Source of the DNA: Verrucosispora sioxanthis
Lineage (GTDB): Bacteria > Actinomycetota > Actinomycetes > Mycobacteriales > Micromonosporaceae
Assembly (NCBI RefSeq): GCF_010560025.1
Contig: NZ_SAIY01000007.1
Coordinates: 62,001 to 126,000 of the forward strand
Direction of reading: 5' to 3'
Length of the DNA stretch: 64,000 nucleotides
The notes beneath the pieces were generated by a model. It was not told the origin of the DNA, searched no databases, and worked only from the letters and a program-made list of their open reading frames with translations. Below are positions 27,201 to 35,500 of this stretch, piece by piece. Position numbers and translations under genes: made by a program. Position 1 is the first letter of the stretch. Every line of letters starts with the position of its first letter.

Positions 27201-28805
27201 GCCACCCCGGCGGCCGACGACCCCGAGGAACTCTCCATGCAGACCGACCGGGCGGTGCTGCGGGGCGCCCGCGCCGCCGGTGTCGAGGAACACGACGGGG
27301 CGGCCGGCTGGCGGGCCGTCGGTGGTCTCCCGTTCGAACCGTCGCGCGGCTACCACGCCAGCGTCGGAAGAACCGACGGTGGGTTCCTGCTCAGCGTCAA
27401 GGGCGCACCGGAGGCGGTCCTGCCCCGCTGCACCGCGAACCGCGTCGCCGGACGCGACGAACCGCTCGACGACGCCGGCCGCGCCGAACTGCACCGGTTG
27501 CTCGGCGAACGCGCCGGTGCGGGACACCGGATCCTCGCCGTCGCCGAGTGCACCGTCACCGACCCGGACATCACCGACGAGGGCGTACGCGGCCTGGTCT
27601 TCACCGGGTTCCTGGCCATCGCCGACGGAGTACGCGCCAGCGCCGCGCCGGCCGTCCGCCGGATCCGGCAGGCGGGCGTGCACACCATCATGATCACCGG
27701 CGACCATCCGGCAACGGCCGAGGCGATCGCCGCCACCATCAGCGACGGCGACGCCCAACGGGTGGTCACCGCCACCGAACTCGATGAACTCGACGACAAT
27801 GCCCTCGCCGAGCGGCTGGCCGGCACCGACGTGGTCGCCCGCTGCACCCCGGCCCACAAGGTCCGCATCATCCAGGCGTTGCAGAAGTGCGGTCGGACCG
27901 TCGCGATGACCGGCGACGGCGCCAACGACGCCCCCGCCATCCGGCTGGCCGACGTGGGCATCGCCCTCGGCCAACGGGGCACCCCGGCGGCGCGTGCCGC
28001 CGCCGACCTGGTGGTCACCGACGACCGGCTGGAGACCATCATCGCCACCCTGGTCGAAGGGCGGGCGATGTGGTCCTCGGTCCGCCACGCGCTGAGCATC
28101 CTCGTCGGCGGCAACCTCGGCGAGATCGCGTTCAGCGTGCTGACCGCCGCCGCCACCGGCCGAGCCGCGCTCAACGGACGCCAACTGCTGCTGGTCAACC
28201 TGCTCACCGACCTGGCACCCGCACTGGCCATCGCCGTGCGGCCGCCCGCCGGCGACCACGCCGACGGGCTGCTCCGCGAAGGACCGGACAGCTCACTCGG
28301 TCAGACCATGACCCGGGAGATCGGGTTGCGGGCCGCCGCCACCACCCTCGGTGCGACCACCGGCTGGACACTCGCCCGCTACACCGGCACCCGGCGACGC
28401 GCCGGCACCGTCGCCCTGGTCTCCCTGGTGGGCACCCAGCTCGGCCAGACCGTGCTGGCCGGCGGCACCAGCCCGACCGTGCTCGCCTCCACCGCCGCGT
28501 CCTTCGGCGTGCTGGCCGCGGTCGTGCAGACCCCCGGACTGAGCCAGTTCTTCGGCTGCACCCCGCTGGGACCGGTCGGCTGGACCATCGCCACCGGATC
28601 CGCGCTCGGCGCCACCCTCGCCAACGGCGCCCTCACCCGCCTCGTCGCACGCTTCCCGCAATCCGAAGGCGAGCAGGCCGAAGGCGAGCAGGCCGGCGAC
28701 CAGCGGGACGACGGCGACGGAGTCGACGGCGGGCGAGCGGACGACCAGCCGCACGTCGGCTGGCCGACCGACAGCGGACGGGAAGCCGCTGCGCACCCCG
28801 GGTGA
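24294..28805 (+). CDS. large cation-transporting P-type ATPase (CtpI-like) with degenerate N-terminal ATPase half
   Basis: A 1503-residue protein from ATG 24294 (GGGAGG upstream). The C-terminal two thirds form a complete P2-type ATPase: Cation_ATPase_N segment (about 620-645), actuator TGES (772-775), phosphorylation site CFDKTGTLTEG with Asp929, GDGANDAP (1207-1214) and a helical C-terminus. The first 600 residues hold an HMA-like fold lacking CxxC (about 42-112), then a degenerate HAD portion: LVLDAR at Asp342 in place of DKTGT, and VSGDRSALAAADCGLGLAD (about 494-512) in place of GDGxND. Mycobacterial CtpI (about 1630 residues) has similar length. The ion is unknown. The tail is Glu/Gln/Asp-rich and low complexity. 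Confidence 0.92.
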   Translation: MRFGAVGVPPVVEAASHRVGATATRLARAAGLTSRRVWSRPGRHHIEVHGVCQDGGDTLARQVETALERMPGVTWARVNAPSGRVVVAVDTPGPKVRELVATISRVERTCPHEPDPEIPPPHPPEEGPRTPRTLGALASDALGLTISAATRILPVTPVPGEVSGLLTAIDLHPKLHALAGLGLRRDPRAEVLFPLAEAVVQGLTGGWTGIVLDGAQRIVQWGEGLAQLRAWEKAEPRLTGDPDRAVARTPDYERPCPKPDGSVERYINRMLAGGAAAFAAATPVVGPKRAAALGLSALPKAPGSGREGYAAQLGRILARRGVIAMDRSVLRELDRIDTLVLDARILGSDRGVLADLAPLPGVDTSQVAAQAFTLFEPAAPHDVHQLDGWRLGPLDRLDVHDPGDTDDSRRLRARGGTLLGLARADALTAVLRVEPEPAPGVEALPTVARQAGLRLVVAGDDPQRYASADALMPGDDQLTESVRALQREGAVVMLVSGDRSALAAADCGLGLADPDDPPPWGAHLLVGTDLRVVSLLIEAAGVARRMTAQNLRIGLAGTGLGALGAFTADPALLPGRALASVNGAAALAFAHGVWRAGRLTETNVAPAPAITAWHLMPVPTVIDQLGTGRDGLTETEAERRHSARPGQAAGPGGLLRAFVDELANPLTPVLAAGAVLSASFGSLVDAALVGGVVGASALVGAVHQRNTEKSLAELLSRSAVTARVRRDGVERVVPADDLVPGDVIVLESGDAVPADCRVLTSVGLEADESSLTGESLPVAKTDQPVVAAAVAERSSMVYEGTSIAAGRGDAVVVATGADTEAGRSLSLAGQAPPVSGVEARLGKLTRTAIPLAAGSAVAVAGAGLLRGVPLAQTAATAANLAVASVPEGLPFLVSAAQLAAARRLAEHGALVRNPRTIEALGRVDVLCFDKTGTLTEGHLMLAGVGDAGSYSPLEHLDDRLRRTLAAALRATPAADDPEELSMQTDRAVLRGARAAGVEEHDGAAGWRAVGGLPFEPSRGYHASVGRTDGGFLLSVKGAPEAVLPRCTANRVAGRDEPLDDAGRAELHRLLGERAGAGHRILAVAECTVTDPDITDEGVRGLVFTGFLAIADGVRASAAPAVRRIRQAGVHTIMITGDHPATAEAIAATISDGDAQRVVTATELDELDDNALAERLAGTDVVARCTPAHKVRIIQALQKCGRTVAMTGDGANDAPAIRLADVGIALGQRGTPAARAAADLVVTDDRLETIIATLVEGRAMWSSVRHALSILVGGNLGEIAFSVLTAAATGRAALNGRQLLLVNLLTDLAPALAIAVRPPAGDHADGLLREGPDSSLGQTMTREIGLRAAATTLGATTGWTLARYTGTRRRAGTVALVSLVGTQLGQTVLAGGTSPTVLASTAASFGVLAAVVQTPGLSQFFGCTPLGPVGWTIATGSALGATLANGALTRLVARFPQSEGEQAEGEQAGDQRDDGDGVDGGRADDQPHVGWPTDSGREAAAHPG

Positions 28806-28811
28806 CCCGCG

Positions 28812-29798
28812 TCAGACCTGTTGCTCGTGGGCGGCGGGATCCCAGGTGGCTGCGGCGCGGCGCAGCCGGTCGTTGACCGCCCGCCCCACACCGGTGTCCG
28901 GTACCGGCTCCGCGACAATCTCGGTCACCCGGGCGGCGTCCAGTCGATGCAGCGCGTCGAAGAGGCGGGCCGCCGCCTCGGTCAGGTCACCGGAGGCGGA
29001 GAGCACCTCCACCGCCGCCCAGTCGCCCGCCGGCCGGTCCCGGAACGCCAGATACCCGCGCCCCGCACCCACCGGCCCCGCGCCGGACACCAGCCGCAAC
29101 GGCGTACGCGGCGCGTAGTGCGCGGCCAAGGTGCCCGGTGCGACCGGCTGCCCCGAGCTACCTGGCCGCACCGTCACCGGCCCGGTCACCTTCTCCAACT
29201 CCTCGACCGGCAACGCACCGAGCCGCAGCACCACCGGATGATCCCCCCGGGCGTCCACGATCGTCGACTCGATCCCACAGCGGGTCGGCCCGCCATCGAG
29301 CACCATGTCCACGGCCGCACCCAGCCCACGCACCACGTGCTCGGCACGGGTGGGACTGAGCTGGCCGAACCGGTTCGCGCTAGGCGCGGCCACCGGAACC
29401 CCGGCAGCGGCGATCAGCCGCCGAGCGTGCTCGTGATCCGGTACCCGCACCGCCATGCTGTCCAGCCCGGAGGTCACGATCGGCGGAATCTCGGCCGGTC
29501 GATCCACGATCAGGGTCAACGGCCCCGGCCAGAACCGGGCGGCCAACGCCGCCACGGCCGGCGACACCGGCCCCACAAGCGGCTCCAGGTCCGCCGCGTC
29601 GGCGAGATGGGTGATCAGCGGATCGAAACTCGGCCGCTGCTTGGCCTCGAAAATCCGGGCCGCCGCCCGCGCGTCCAACGCGTTCGCACCCAGCCCGTAG
29701 ACCGTCTCCGTCGGAAAGGCCACCAAGCCACCCGTACGCAACACGGCAGACGCCTCGCCGAGGTCACCATCGGCAGGCAGGACACGAGGAGATCCCAT
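28812..29798 (-). CDS. threonylcarbamoyl-AMP synthase (Sua5/YrdC/YwlC)
   Basis: A 328-residue Sua5-type enzyme that makes L-threonylcarbamoyl-AMP from Thr, bicarbonate and ATP for the t6A37 modification of ANN-decoding tRNAs. The YrdC domain (about residues 8-190) shows VAFPTETVYGLGANA, KQRPSFDPLITHL, VAAPSANRFGQLSPTRAEHV and STIVD. The C-terminal Sua5 domain is present (about 220-320, with PGTLAAHYAP). ATG 29798 is preferred, six bases after GGAGGGG; a GTG two codons earlier overlaps the ribosome site. The stop lies six bases from the end of the ATPase gene (convergent). Confidence 0.94.
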   Translation of the reverse strand: MGSPRVLPADGDLGEASAVLRTGGLVAFPTETVYGLGANALDARAAARIFEAKQRPSFDPLITHLADAADLEPLVGPVSPAVAALAARFWPGPLTLIVDRPAEIPPIVTSGLDSMAVRVPDHEHARRLIAAAGVPVAAPSANRFGQLSPTRAEHVVRGLGAAVDMVLDGGPTRCGIESTIVDARGDHPVVLRLGALPVEELEKVTGPVTVRPGSSGQPVAPGTLAAHYAPRTPLRLVSGAGPVGAGRGYLAFRDRPAGDWAAVEVLSASGDLTEAAARLFDALHRLDAARVTEIVAEPVPDTGVGRAVNDRLRRAAATWDPAAHEQQV

Positions 29799-29911
29799 GC
29801 TCACCCCTCCGACGCTAGCCTGCCGCCGACCACCTGCCCTGCGTCACCCCGGACCACCGCTCGCTGATTTCAGCGCTGACAACGTCGGCTCCTCCCGCAG
29901 AGAGGGAACCC

Positions 29912-30604
29912 TCATCGCAGCGGTTGTTGGTCATCCGGAAACAGGAGCAGGTCGAACCACAGTCCCTGACCGTCGAGTTCCAACGGCTGGCTGCTGCCCG
30001 AGAGGCTGGGCGGGCCGGCGTAGGTGCCGGTGAGGGTGTAGAGGCCCGGGTCGACGGCGACTTGGAAGATGCCGTCCGGGCCGGTGACAATTTCTACCCC
30101 AGCCGGCTCCAGTCGGATCGTCGCCCCCTCCACCGGCAACCAGGTGTTCGCGTCAATGGCTCGGCCCTGGAGGCTCCAGACGGCGTAGACCGTGAAGGCG
30201 CCCTGCGTCATGGGGCTGATCCGACCTCTGCGGTCGACCGACACCGCGTACACCGGACGCTCACCGGTCACGTTGCCTACGTCGATCGTCACAGTGGCTG
30301 TTCCGTCCTGCGCAGCCGGCACCTCGCTGCCCAGGGTGGTGTTGCCGACGCTGTACCGAAACCGGGTCACCGGTCGCTCACCGCTCACGCCGAACCGGAT
30401 GGCAAGCTGACCACCTGCGGAAACGCTGTTCCCGTCCGGGAAGTCGACTACTGGCGGACCGGGCACCTTCGCCTCGACAGCCGCCGACGCCGGCGACGCC
30501 ATCAGAGTCGAGCCGGTGGCGAGCAGAAGCAGGGAGGCGGCCATCCCGACGAGCCTGCGGCGAGTTGAACGGGTGCGTGCACCCAACGTTGAATCGACAG
30601 ACAT
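29912..30604 (-). CDS. secreted carboxypeptidase-regulatory-like beta-domain protein
   Basis: A 230-residue exported protein. The signal peptide spans about residues 15-40 (TRRRLVGMAASLLLLATGST, ending ASPASA). The mature part has two beta-sandwich-like regions: one around FRYSVGNTTLG ... VYAVSVDRRGRISP, and one near the C-terminus resembling a CarboxypepD_reg/Cna-B domain (SLQGRAIDANTWLPVEGATI ... VDPGLYTLTGTYAGP). No enzyme motif is visible. It probably acts as a surface or secreted binding protein. It is isolated, with non-coding sequence on both sides. Confidence 0.8.
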   Translation of the reverse strand: MSVDSTLGARTRSTRRRLVGMAASLLLLATGSTLMASPASAAVEAKVPGPPVVDFPDGNSVSAGGQLAIRFGVSGERPVTRFRYSVGNTTLGSEVPAAQDGTATVTIDVGNVTGERPVYAVSVDRRGRISPMTQGAFTVYAVWSLQGRAIDANTWLPVEGATIRLEPAGVEIVTGPDGIFQVAVDPGLYTLTGTYAGPPSLSGSSQPLELDGQGLWFDLLLFPDDQQPLR

Positions 30605-30944
30605 CCGAGCCCCCGCGTCAATACGTCATGGAAAGATCAACTTAGCCAAGAGAATGCCACCCGTCAATGCTTTTGGAAGGCGCCGCCTGCTCGAACCGCA
30701 CCTCGCCAGAGCTACTGGCGGGGGAGGGCTCAGTGGCCTAGGCGCGACGGACGCGAATGGTCTCCGCTGCCCAGCGGAGACCTCTACACCTCGGGCCAGA
30801 TCCTCCACCGAAACCAGCACGGCGGACGGACGGCCGTGCGCGTCACCCGCTCGTGGTGGTCGTGTACCCGCCCCACCAGCTCAGAAAGCCCGATGGTTCA
30901 CATGAGACCAGATATCGCCACATACAGCAGGCCAGAAAGATGCG
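30605..30944. other. intergenic region, no gene seen
   Basis: About 340 bases between the secreted protein start and tRNA-Ala. Local composition is less GC-rich near 30630-30700, consistent with promoter sequence for the minus-strand secreted protein. No conserved ORF or repeat is evident. Confidence 0.5.
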
Positions 30945-31017
30945 TGGAGCCCAGGGGACTCGAACCCCTAACCCCTGCCTTGCAAAGGCAGTGCTCTGCC
31001 AGTTGAGCTAGGGCCCC
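30945..31017 (-). tRNA. tRNA-Ala (anticodon TGC)
   Basis: A 73-base minus-strand tRNA. The acceptor stem GGGGCCC/GGGCTCC contains the G3-T70 pair diagnostic of alanine. The anticodon stem-loop reads CTGCCTTTGCAAGGCAG with TGC as anticodon, and the T-loop is GTTCGAGTC. CCA is not encoded. It lies downstream of tRNA-Ile and gyrA, the conserved actinobacterial order. Confidence 0.97.
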
Positions 31018-31054
31018 GGCGCGGCGCTGGTGCCGCAGGTCGGAGCGGACGGTG

Positions 31055-31183
31055 TCAGCGCAGGTCCGGCGAGGTGGTCGCCTCGTGCCAGAGGGCGCGC
31101 TCGTCGTTGGCTTCCTTGACCTTCTTGGCCACCACCGCGGCCACGCCGACGACACCGACCAGGATCAACAGCTTCTTGAACAT
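31055..31183 (-). CDS. DLW-39-like small membrane protein
   Basis: A 42-residue protein lying between the two tRNA genes. It consists of MFKKLLILVGVVGVAAVVAK (a membrane helix after a basic start) followed by KVKEANDERALWHEATTSPD. Length, N-terminal FKK plus helix and the C-terminal LW-containing polar segment match the actinobacterial DLW-39 small-protein family that sits beside tRNA-Ile/tRNA-Ala and gyrA. Function unknown. It was recognised from position and pattern, without a search. Confidence 0.75.
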   Translation of the reverse strand: MFKKLLILVGVVGVAAVVAKKVKEANDERALWHEATTSPDLR

Positions 31184-31227
31184 CGGGGCTGCCCCTCACG
31201 CTCGACGTGCCGTCGGACCATGTGCGG

Positions 31228-31301
31228 TGGGGCTAGCTGGAATCGAACCAGCGACCTCAGAGTTATCAGCTCTGCGCTCTAACCGACTGAGCTATAGCCC
31301 C
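31228..31301 (-). tRNA. tRNA-Ile (anticodon GAT)
   Basis: A 74-base minus-strand tRNA with acceptor stem GGGGCTA/TAGCCCC, D-loop AGCTCAGTCGGTTAGAGC, anticodon loop CTGATAA giving GAT, and T-loop GGTTCGATTCC. CCA is not encoded. The neighbour order gyrA-DUF3566-tRNA-Ile-tRNA-Ala is typical of actinobacteria. Confidence 0.97.
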
Positions 31302-31662
31302 GCGTAGCGACGAGCAAGGTTAACCCATCCGCCCAGCGCCCCCCAAATCGGGGCCAGGCCCACCAGCCACCCCACGCCGCCCCCTGAACCTACCCGAGTA
31401 GCAGGACCCGGTACACCGGGTTAACCGTGCGCACGCCCCCCGGCGGACCCCTCCCGCCGGATGCGGCATCCCGCGCGATCCCGGCCGCCGCAGACCCCCG
31501 CATGCGGCATCCCACGTCGGACCCAGCCGCCGACCCCGTGCGGACCTGGCCGCCGGAGACGTCGGTATGCGGCGTCCGCACCGGCAGAGCGGGCGCTACG
31601 GGTACGGAAACGCCGGCCCGCATCGCCGTAGAGGGCGGCGCGGGCCGGCGTCGACGATCGGG
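31302..31662. other. intergenic region, no gene seen
   Basis: About 360 bases between tRNA-Ile and the DUF3566 gene stop. It contains several copies of a GATGCGGCATCCC-like word (around 31457-31520: CGGATGCGGCATCCCGCG and CGCATGCGGCATCCCACG, then GGTATGCGGCGTCC), a short imperfect repeat of unknown meaning. The tRNA promoter should be near 31302-31360. Confidence 0.5.
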
Positions 31663-32573
31663 TCAGTCCCGCTCGGCGAGGGTCAGCTCGATGCCGCCCA
31701 CCAAGTCGGCGCAGACGTTGTAGACGAACGCACCGAGGGTGGCCAGCGCGGTGAACAGCACGACGTTCACCAAGCCGATCAACGCCGAGCTGAAGATCAC
31801 ACCACGTGCGGTGATCTGGAAGCCCTCCGTGCCCTGCCCGCCACCCGCGTTGACCAGGTCACCGAGGCTGTCGTTCACGCTGCTGAACACGCCCATCGCG
31901 TCCAACGCCAGGTACAGCACCGAGGTCGCCACGACGATGACGATGAACAGCACCACCGACACCGCGAAGGCGAACTTCATCACCGACCACGGGTCGATCC
32001 GCTTGAGGTTCAGCCGGGCCCGGCGCGGCCCGCGCGAGGCGGCCGAGCTGACCGAGGTACGCGCCGCGCGTACCGCCTCACCGACCCGTGCGGCACCCAC
32101 CGCGGAGCTGACCCCGGCGGCAGCCCGCCACCGTTGGCCGGGCGGCCGAGCCCGAACGACCGGGTCGCGTCCGGCTTCGGACCGACCCCGGTCACCCGGG
32201 GCTGGGTGCCGGTCGTGCCGGTGCTGGCCGCAGGCAGAACCCCGGTGGTGCCCGCCGAAGGCTTGCCGGCAGGAACAGCCGCGGACTGGGTAGGTGACGG
32301 CTTGCCGAGGGGGCTTGTGCTGGCCTCCGTGGCGCTGCCCCCGTCGGTCGACTTCGCCTCGGCGTCGTCGCCCTCCGGCCCCTCCGTCGGCTTGTCGGGT
32401 GGCGGGGCCATACCGGGAGCCCGGGTGAATTTCGGGGCAGGCGCGTCGGCAGGGACGGTGGCCCGACCCACGGCCGCGCGGCCGGTCGTTGGCGTGCCGC
32501 TCTTCGCGGCCTCCTCGTCGACCGGGTTGGCCGAGGTCCCCGCGTTCCCCGACTTCGCCTGTGTCTCCGTCAT
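31663..32573 (-). pseudogene. DUF3566 transmembrane protein gene with an apparent -1 frameshift
   Basis: The conserved actinobacterial gene after gyrA (Rv0007 position). The N-terminal part reads from ATG 32573 (MTETQAKSGNAGTSANPVDE, Pro/Ala/Thr-rich, low complexity) to about RSFGLGRPANGG. The C-terminal DUF3566 part, with two membrane helices (SVMKFAFAVSVVLFIVIVVA and FSSALIGLVNVVLFTALATL), lies in a different frame, from about AAAGVSSAVGAARVGEAVRA to the stop at 31663. One missing G in the GGGG/GGG run near 32125-32135 would explain the break and restore a protein of about 303 residues. It may be a sequencing error, a real mutation or slippage. The intact product is probably a membrane protein of unknown role. 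Confidence 0.8.
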
Positions 32574-32577
32574 TCAA

Positions 32578-35500
32578 CTAGTCCTGTTCGTCAGGCTCGT
32601 CGGCATTTCGAGCAATCGCCACGATAGTCACGCCGTCCGGAAGGTCCATCAGCTTGACCCCCATTGTGTTCCGGTCACGCGTACGGCGTACAGGCTTCAC
32701 CGGAGTCCGGATGACGCCACCGTTGCTGGTGATAGCGAACAGCTCATCGTCCGGGTCGATCACGACAGCGCCGACCAGACCACCGCGTCGCTCGGTGATC
32801 TTCGCAGTCAGCACACCCTTACCTCCCCGGCCCTGCACCGGGTATTCCTCGATCGGGGTACGTTTCGCGTACCCGCCGTTCGTGGCCACGAGAACGTCCA
32901 GACCCTCCCGGACGACCTCCATGGCCAACAGCTCATCTTCCTCGCTGAAGCGCATGCCGATCACGCCGGAGGTCGCCCGACCCATCGGGCGCAGGGCCTC
33001 GTCCGTGGCGTTGAACCGGATCGCCTGGGCGTTCTTGGAGACCAGCAGCAGGTCGTCGGTGGGGCCGGCGAGCGCAGCACCGACCAGCTCGTCCTCATCG
33101 CGCAGGTTGATCGCGATGATGCCGCCGGACCGGTTGGAGTCGAACTCCTCAAGCCGCGTCTTCTTCACCAGACCGTTCTTCGTCGCCAGGACCAGGTAGG
33201 GAGCCACCTGGTAGTTCGGGATCTCGATGATCTGTGCGATCTGCTCGTCCGGTTGGAAGGCGAGCAGGTTGGCCACGTGCTGACCCTTGGCCACCCTACT
33301 GGCCTCCGGAAGCTCGTACGCCTTGGCCCGGTACACCCGCCCCTTGTTCGTGAAGAACAGCATCCAGTCGTGCGTCGAGCAGACGAAGAAGTGGCTGACG
33401 ATGTCGTCCTGCCGCAACGAGGCGCCACTGACACCCTTGCCGCCCCGCCGCTGCGAGCGATAGAGATCAACCTTGGTTCGCTTGGCGTACCCGGTCCGGG
33501 TGATGGTGACGACCACGTCCTCCCGCGCGATGAGGTCCTCCATCGAGACCTCACCGTCGAACGGAATGATCTTGGTGCGTCGCTCGTCGCCCCACTTGGC
33601 GACGATCTCCCCCAACTCCTCCGAGACGATCCGACGCTGCCGCTCCGGCTTGGCCAGGATGTCCTTGAGGTCGGCGATCTCCACCTCCAGCTTGGCCAAC
33701 TCGTCGAGGAGCTTCTGCCGCTCCAGCGCGGCGAGCCGGCGCAGCTGCATGTCCAGGATCGCGGTCGCCTGGATCTCGTCGATCTCCAGCAGCCGGATCA
33801 GACCCTGCCGGGCGTCCTCCACCGTCGGCGAGCGCCGGATCAGGGCGATCACCTCGTCGAGCGCGTCCAGCGCCTTGGCCAGGCCGCGCAGAATGTGCGC
33901 CCGCTCCTCCGCCTTACGCAGCCGGAACGCCGTCCGCCGCCGGATCACCTCGATCTGGTGCTCGACGTAGTAGCGGATGAACTTCGCCAGGTTCAGCGTG
34001 CGTGGCACCCCGTCGACCAGCGCCAGCATGTTGGCGCCGAAGGTCTCCTGGAGCTGGGTGTGCTTGTAGAGGTTGTTCAGCACCACCTTGGCAACCGCGT
34101 CGCGCTTGAGCACCAGCACGATCCGCATGCCGGTACGCCCGGAGGACTCGTCGCGGATGTCGGCGATCCCGCCGAGCTTGCCCTCCTTGATCAGCTCCGC
34201 CATCCGCTCGGCCAGGTTGTCCGGGTTCACCTGGTACGGCAGCTCGCTGACCACCAGCGCCGGCCGACCCCGCTTGTCCTCCTCCACCTCGACCACGGCC
34301 CGCATCCGGATCGAGCCGCGACCCGTGCGGTACGCGTCCTGGATCCCCGACTGTCCGACGATCAGACCGTGGGTGGGGAAGTCCGGGCCCTTGACGATCT
34401 CCAGTAGGGCTTCGAGAGTGGTGGCCTCGTCGGCCTCCGGGTTCTCCAGGCACCACTGCACCGCCGCGCCGATCTCGCGCAGATTGTGCGGCGGGATCTT
34501 GGTGGCCATGCCGACCGCGATGCCCTCGGACCCGTTGACCAGCAGGTTCGGGATCCGCGACGGCAGGATGGTGGGCTCCTTGGCCCGGCCGTCGTAGTTG
34601 TCCTGCAGGTCGACGGTGTCCTCGTCGATGTCCCGCAGCATCTCCATCGCGAGGGGGTCGAGCTTGCACTCGGTGTTGTGGCTGACGAACCCGTCGGAGA
34701 CGAACGAGTGGTCGTCGGTGTCGACCCGGATGCTGTAGACCGGCTGCACACCGGCGTCCGCTACCTCGGCCACCTCGGCGTAGTAGAAACGCCCGTCGAC
34801 AAGCGGCTCGACCACGTCGAGCACCTCGACGTTGGTGATCCGAGCGGCGATCTCGTCGCGGTCCCGCTCCCACCGCTCGACCCGGTCCACGTTGTGCCGG
34901 CGCAGCCAGTCCCGCTCGGTCCACCGGCTGGCGCCGTGCTCGCGGATGAAGTCGCCGACCAACGGCACGTGATCGCTGGAGAGGGCGGTGCTGCTCGCCG
35001 GCACCGAGGCCAGTTCGGACTCCAGCTTGGCCTGCTTGCGACCGAGGAAACCGACCTGGGCGGCGAAGATCCGCGCGTCCCGGCGGTTGGTGACGACAAC
35101 CTTGATCTCGCCGTCGTCGTACCGGCACTGCCGGCTGATCACGCCGAACTCCAGCAGCAACTGCTGCACCTCGCGGGCGAGCCGCTCGCTGCGGGTGGAG
35201 TACGAGATCTGGATGGTGTGGCGCGGCAGCAGCGAGGACGAGCCGTCACCTTCGAAGATCGCCTGGAGGAAGGCCCGCTTGATGGCCGCCGGACCCTGCC
35301 AGACGAACTCCGGCACGAACTTGTCAGCGCTGCGCGCGCCAACCAACTCACCGAGGATCGATCCCGAAAAGTCGGAAATCCAGCCGCGTAGCTTGTGCAG
35401 CGTCTTGCCGGTGATGGTCGTTTCGGTTCCGACCCAACGTCGACCACCCACGGCGAGGTCGTAAGCCGCCAGGACGCGGACAAAGAACTCCCGATCGCAG

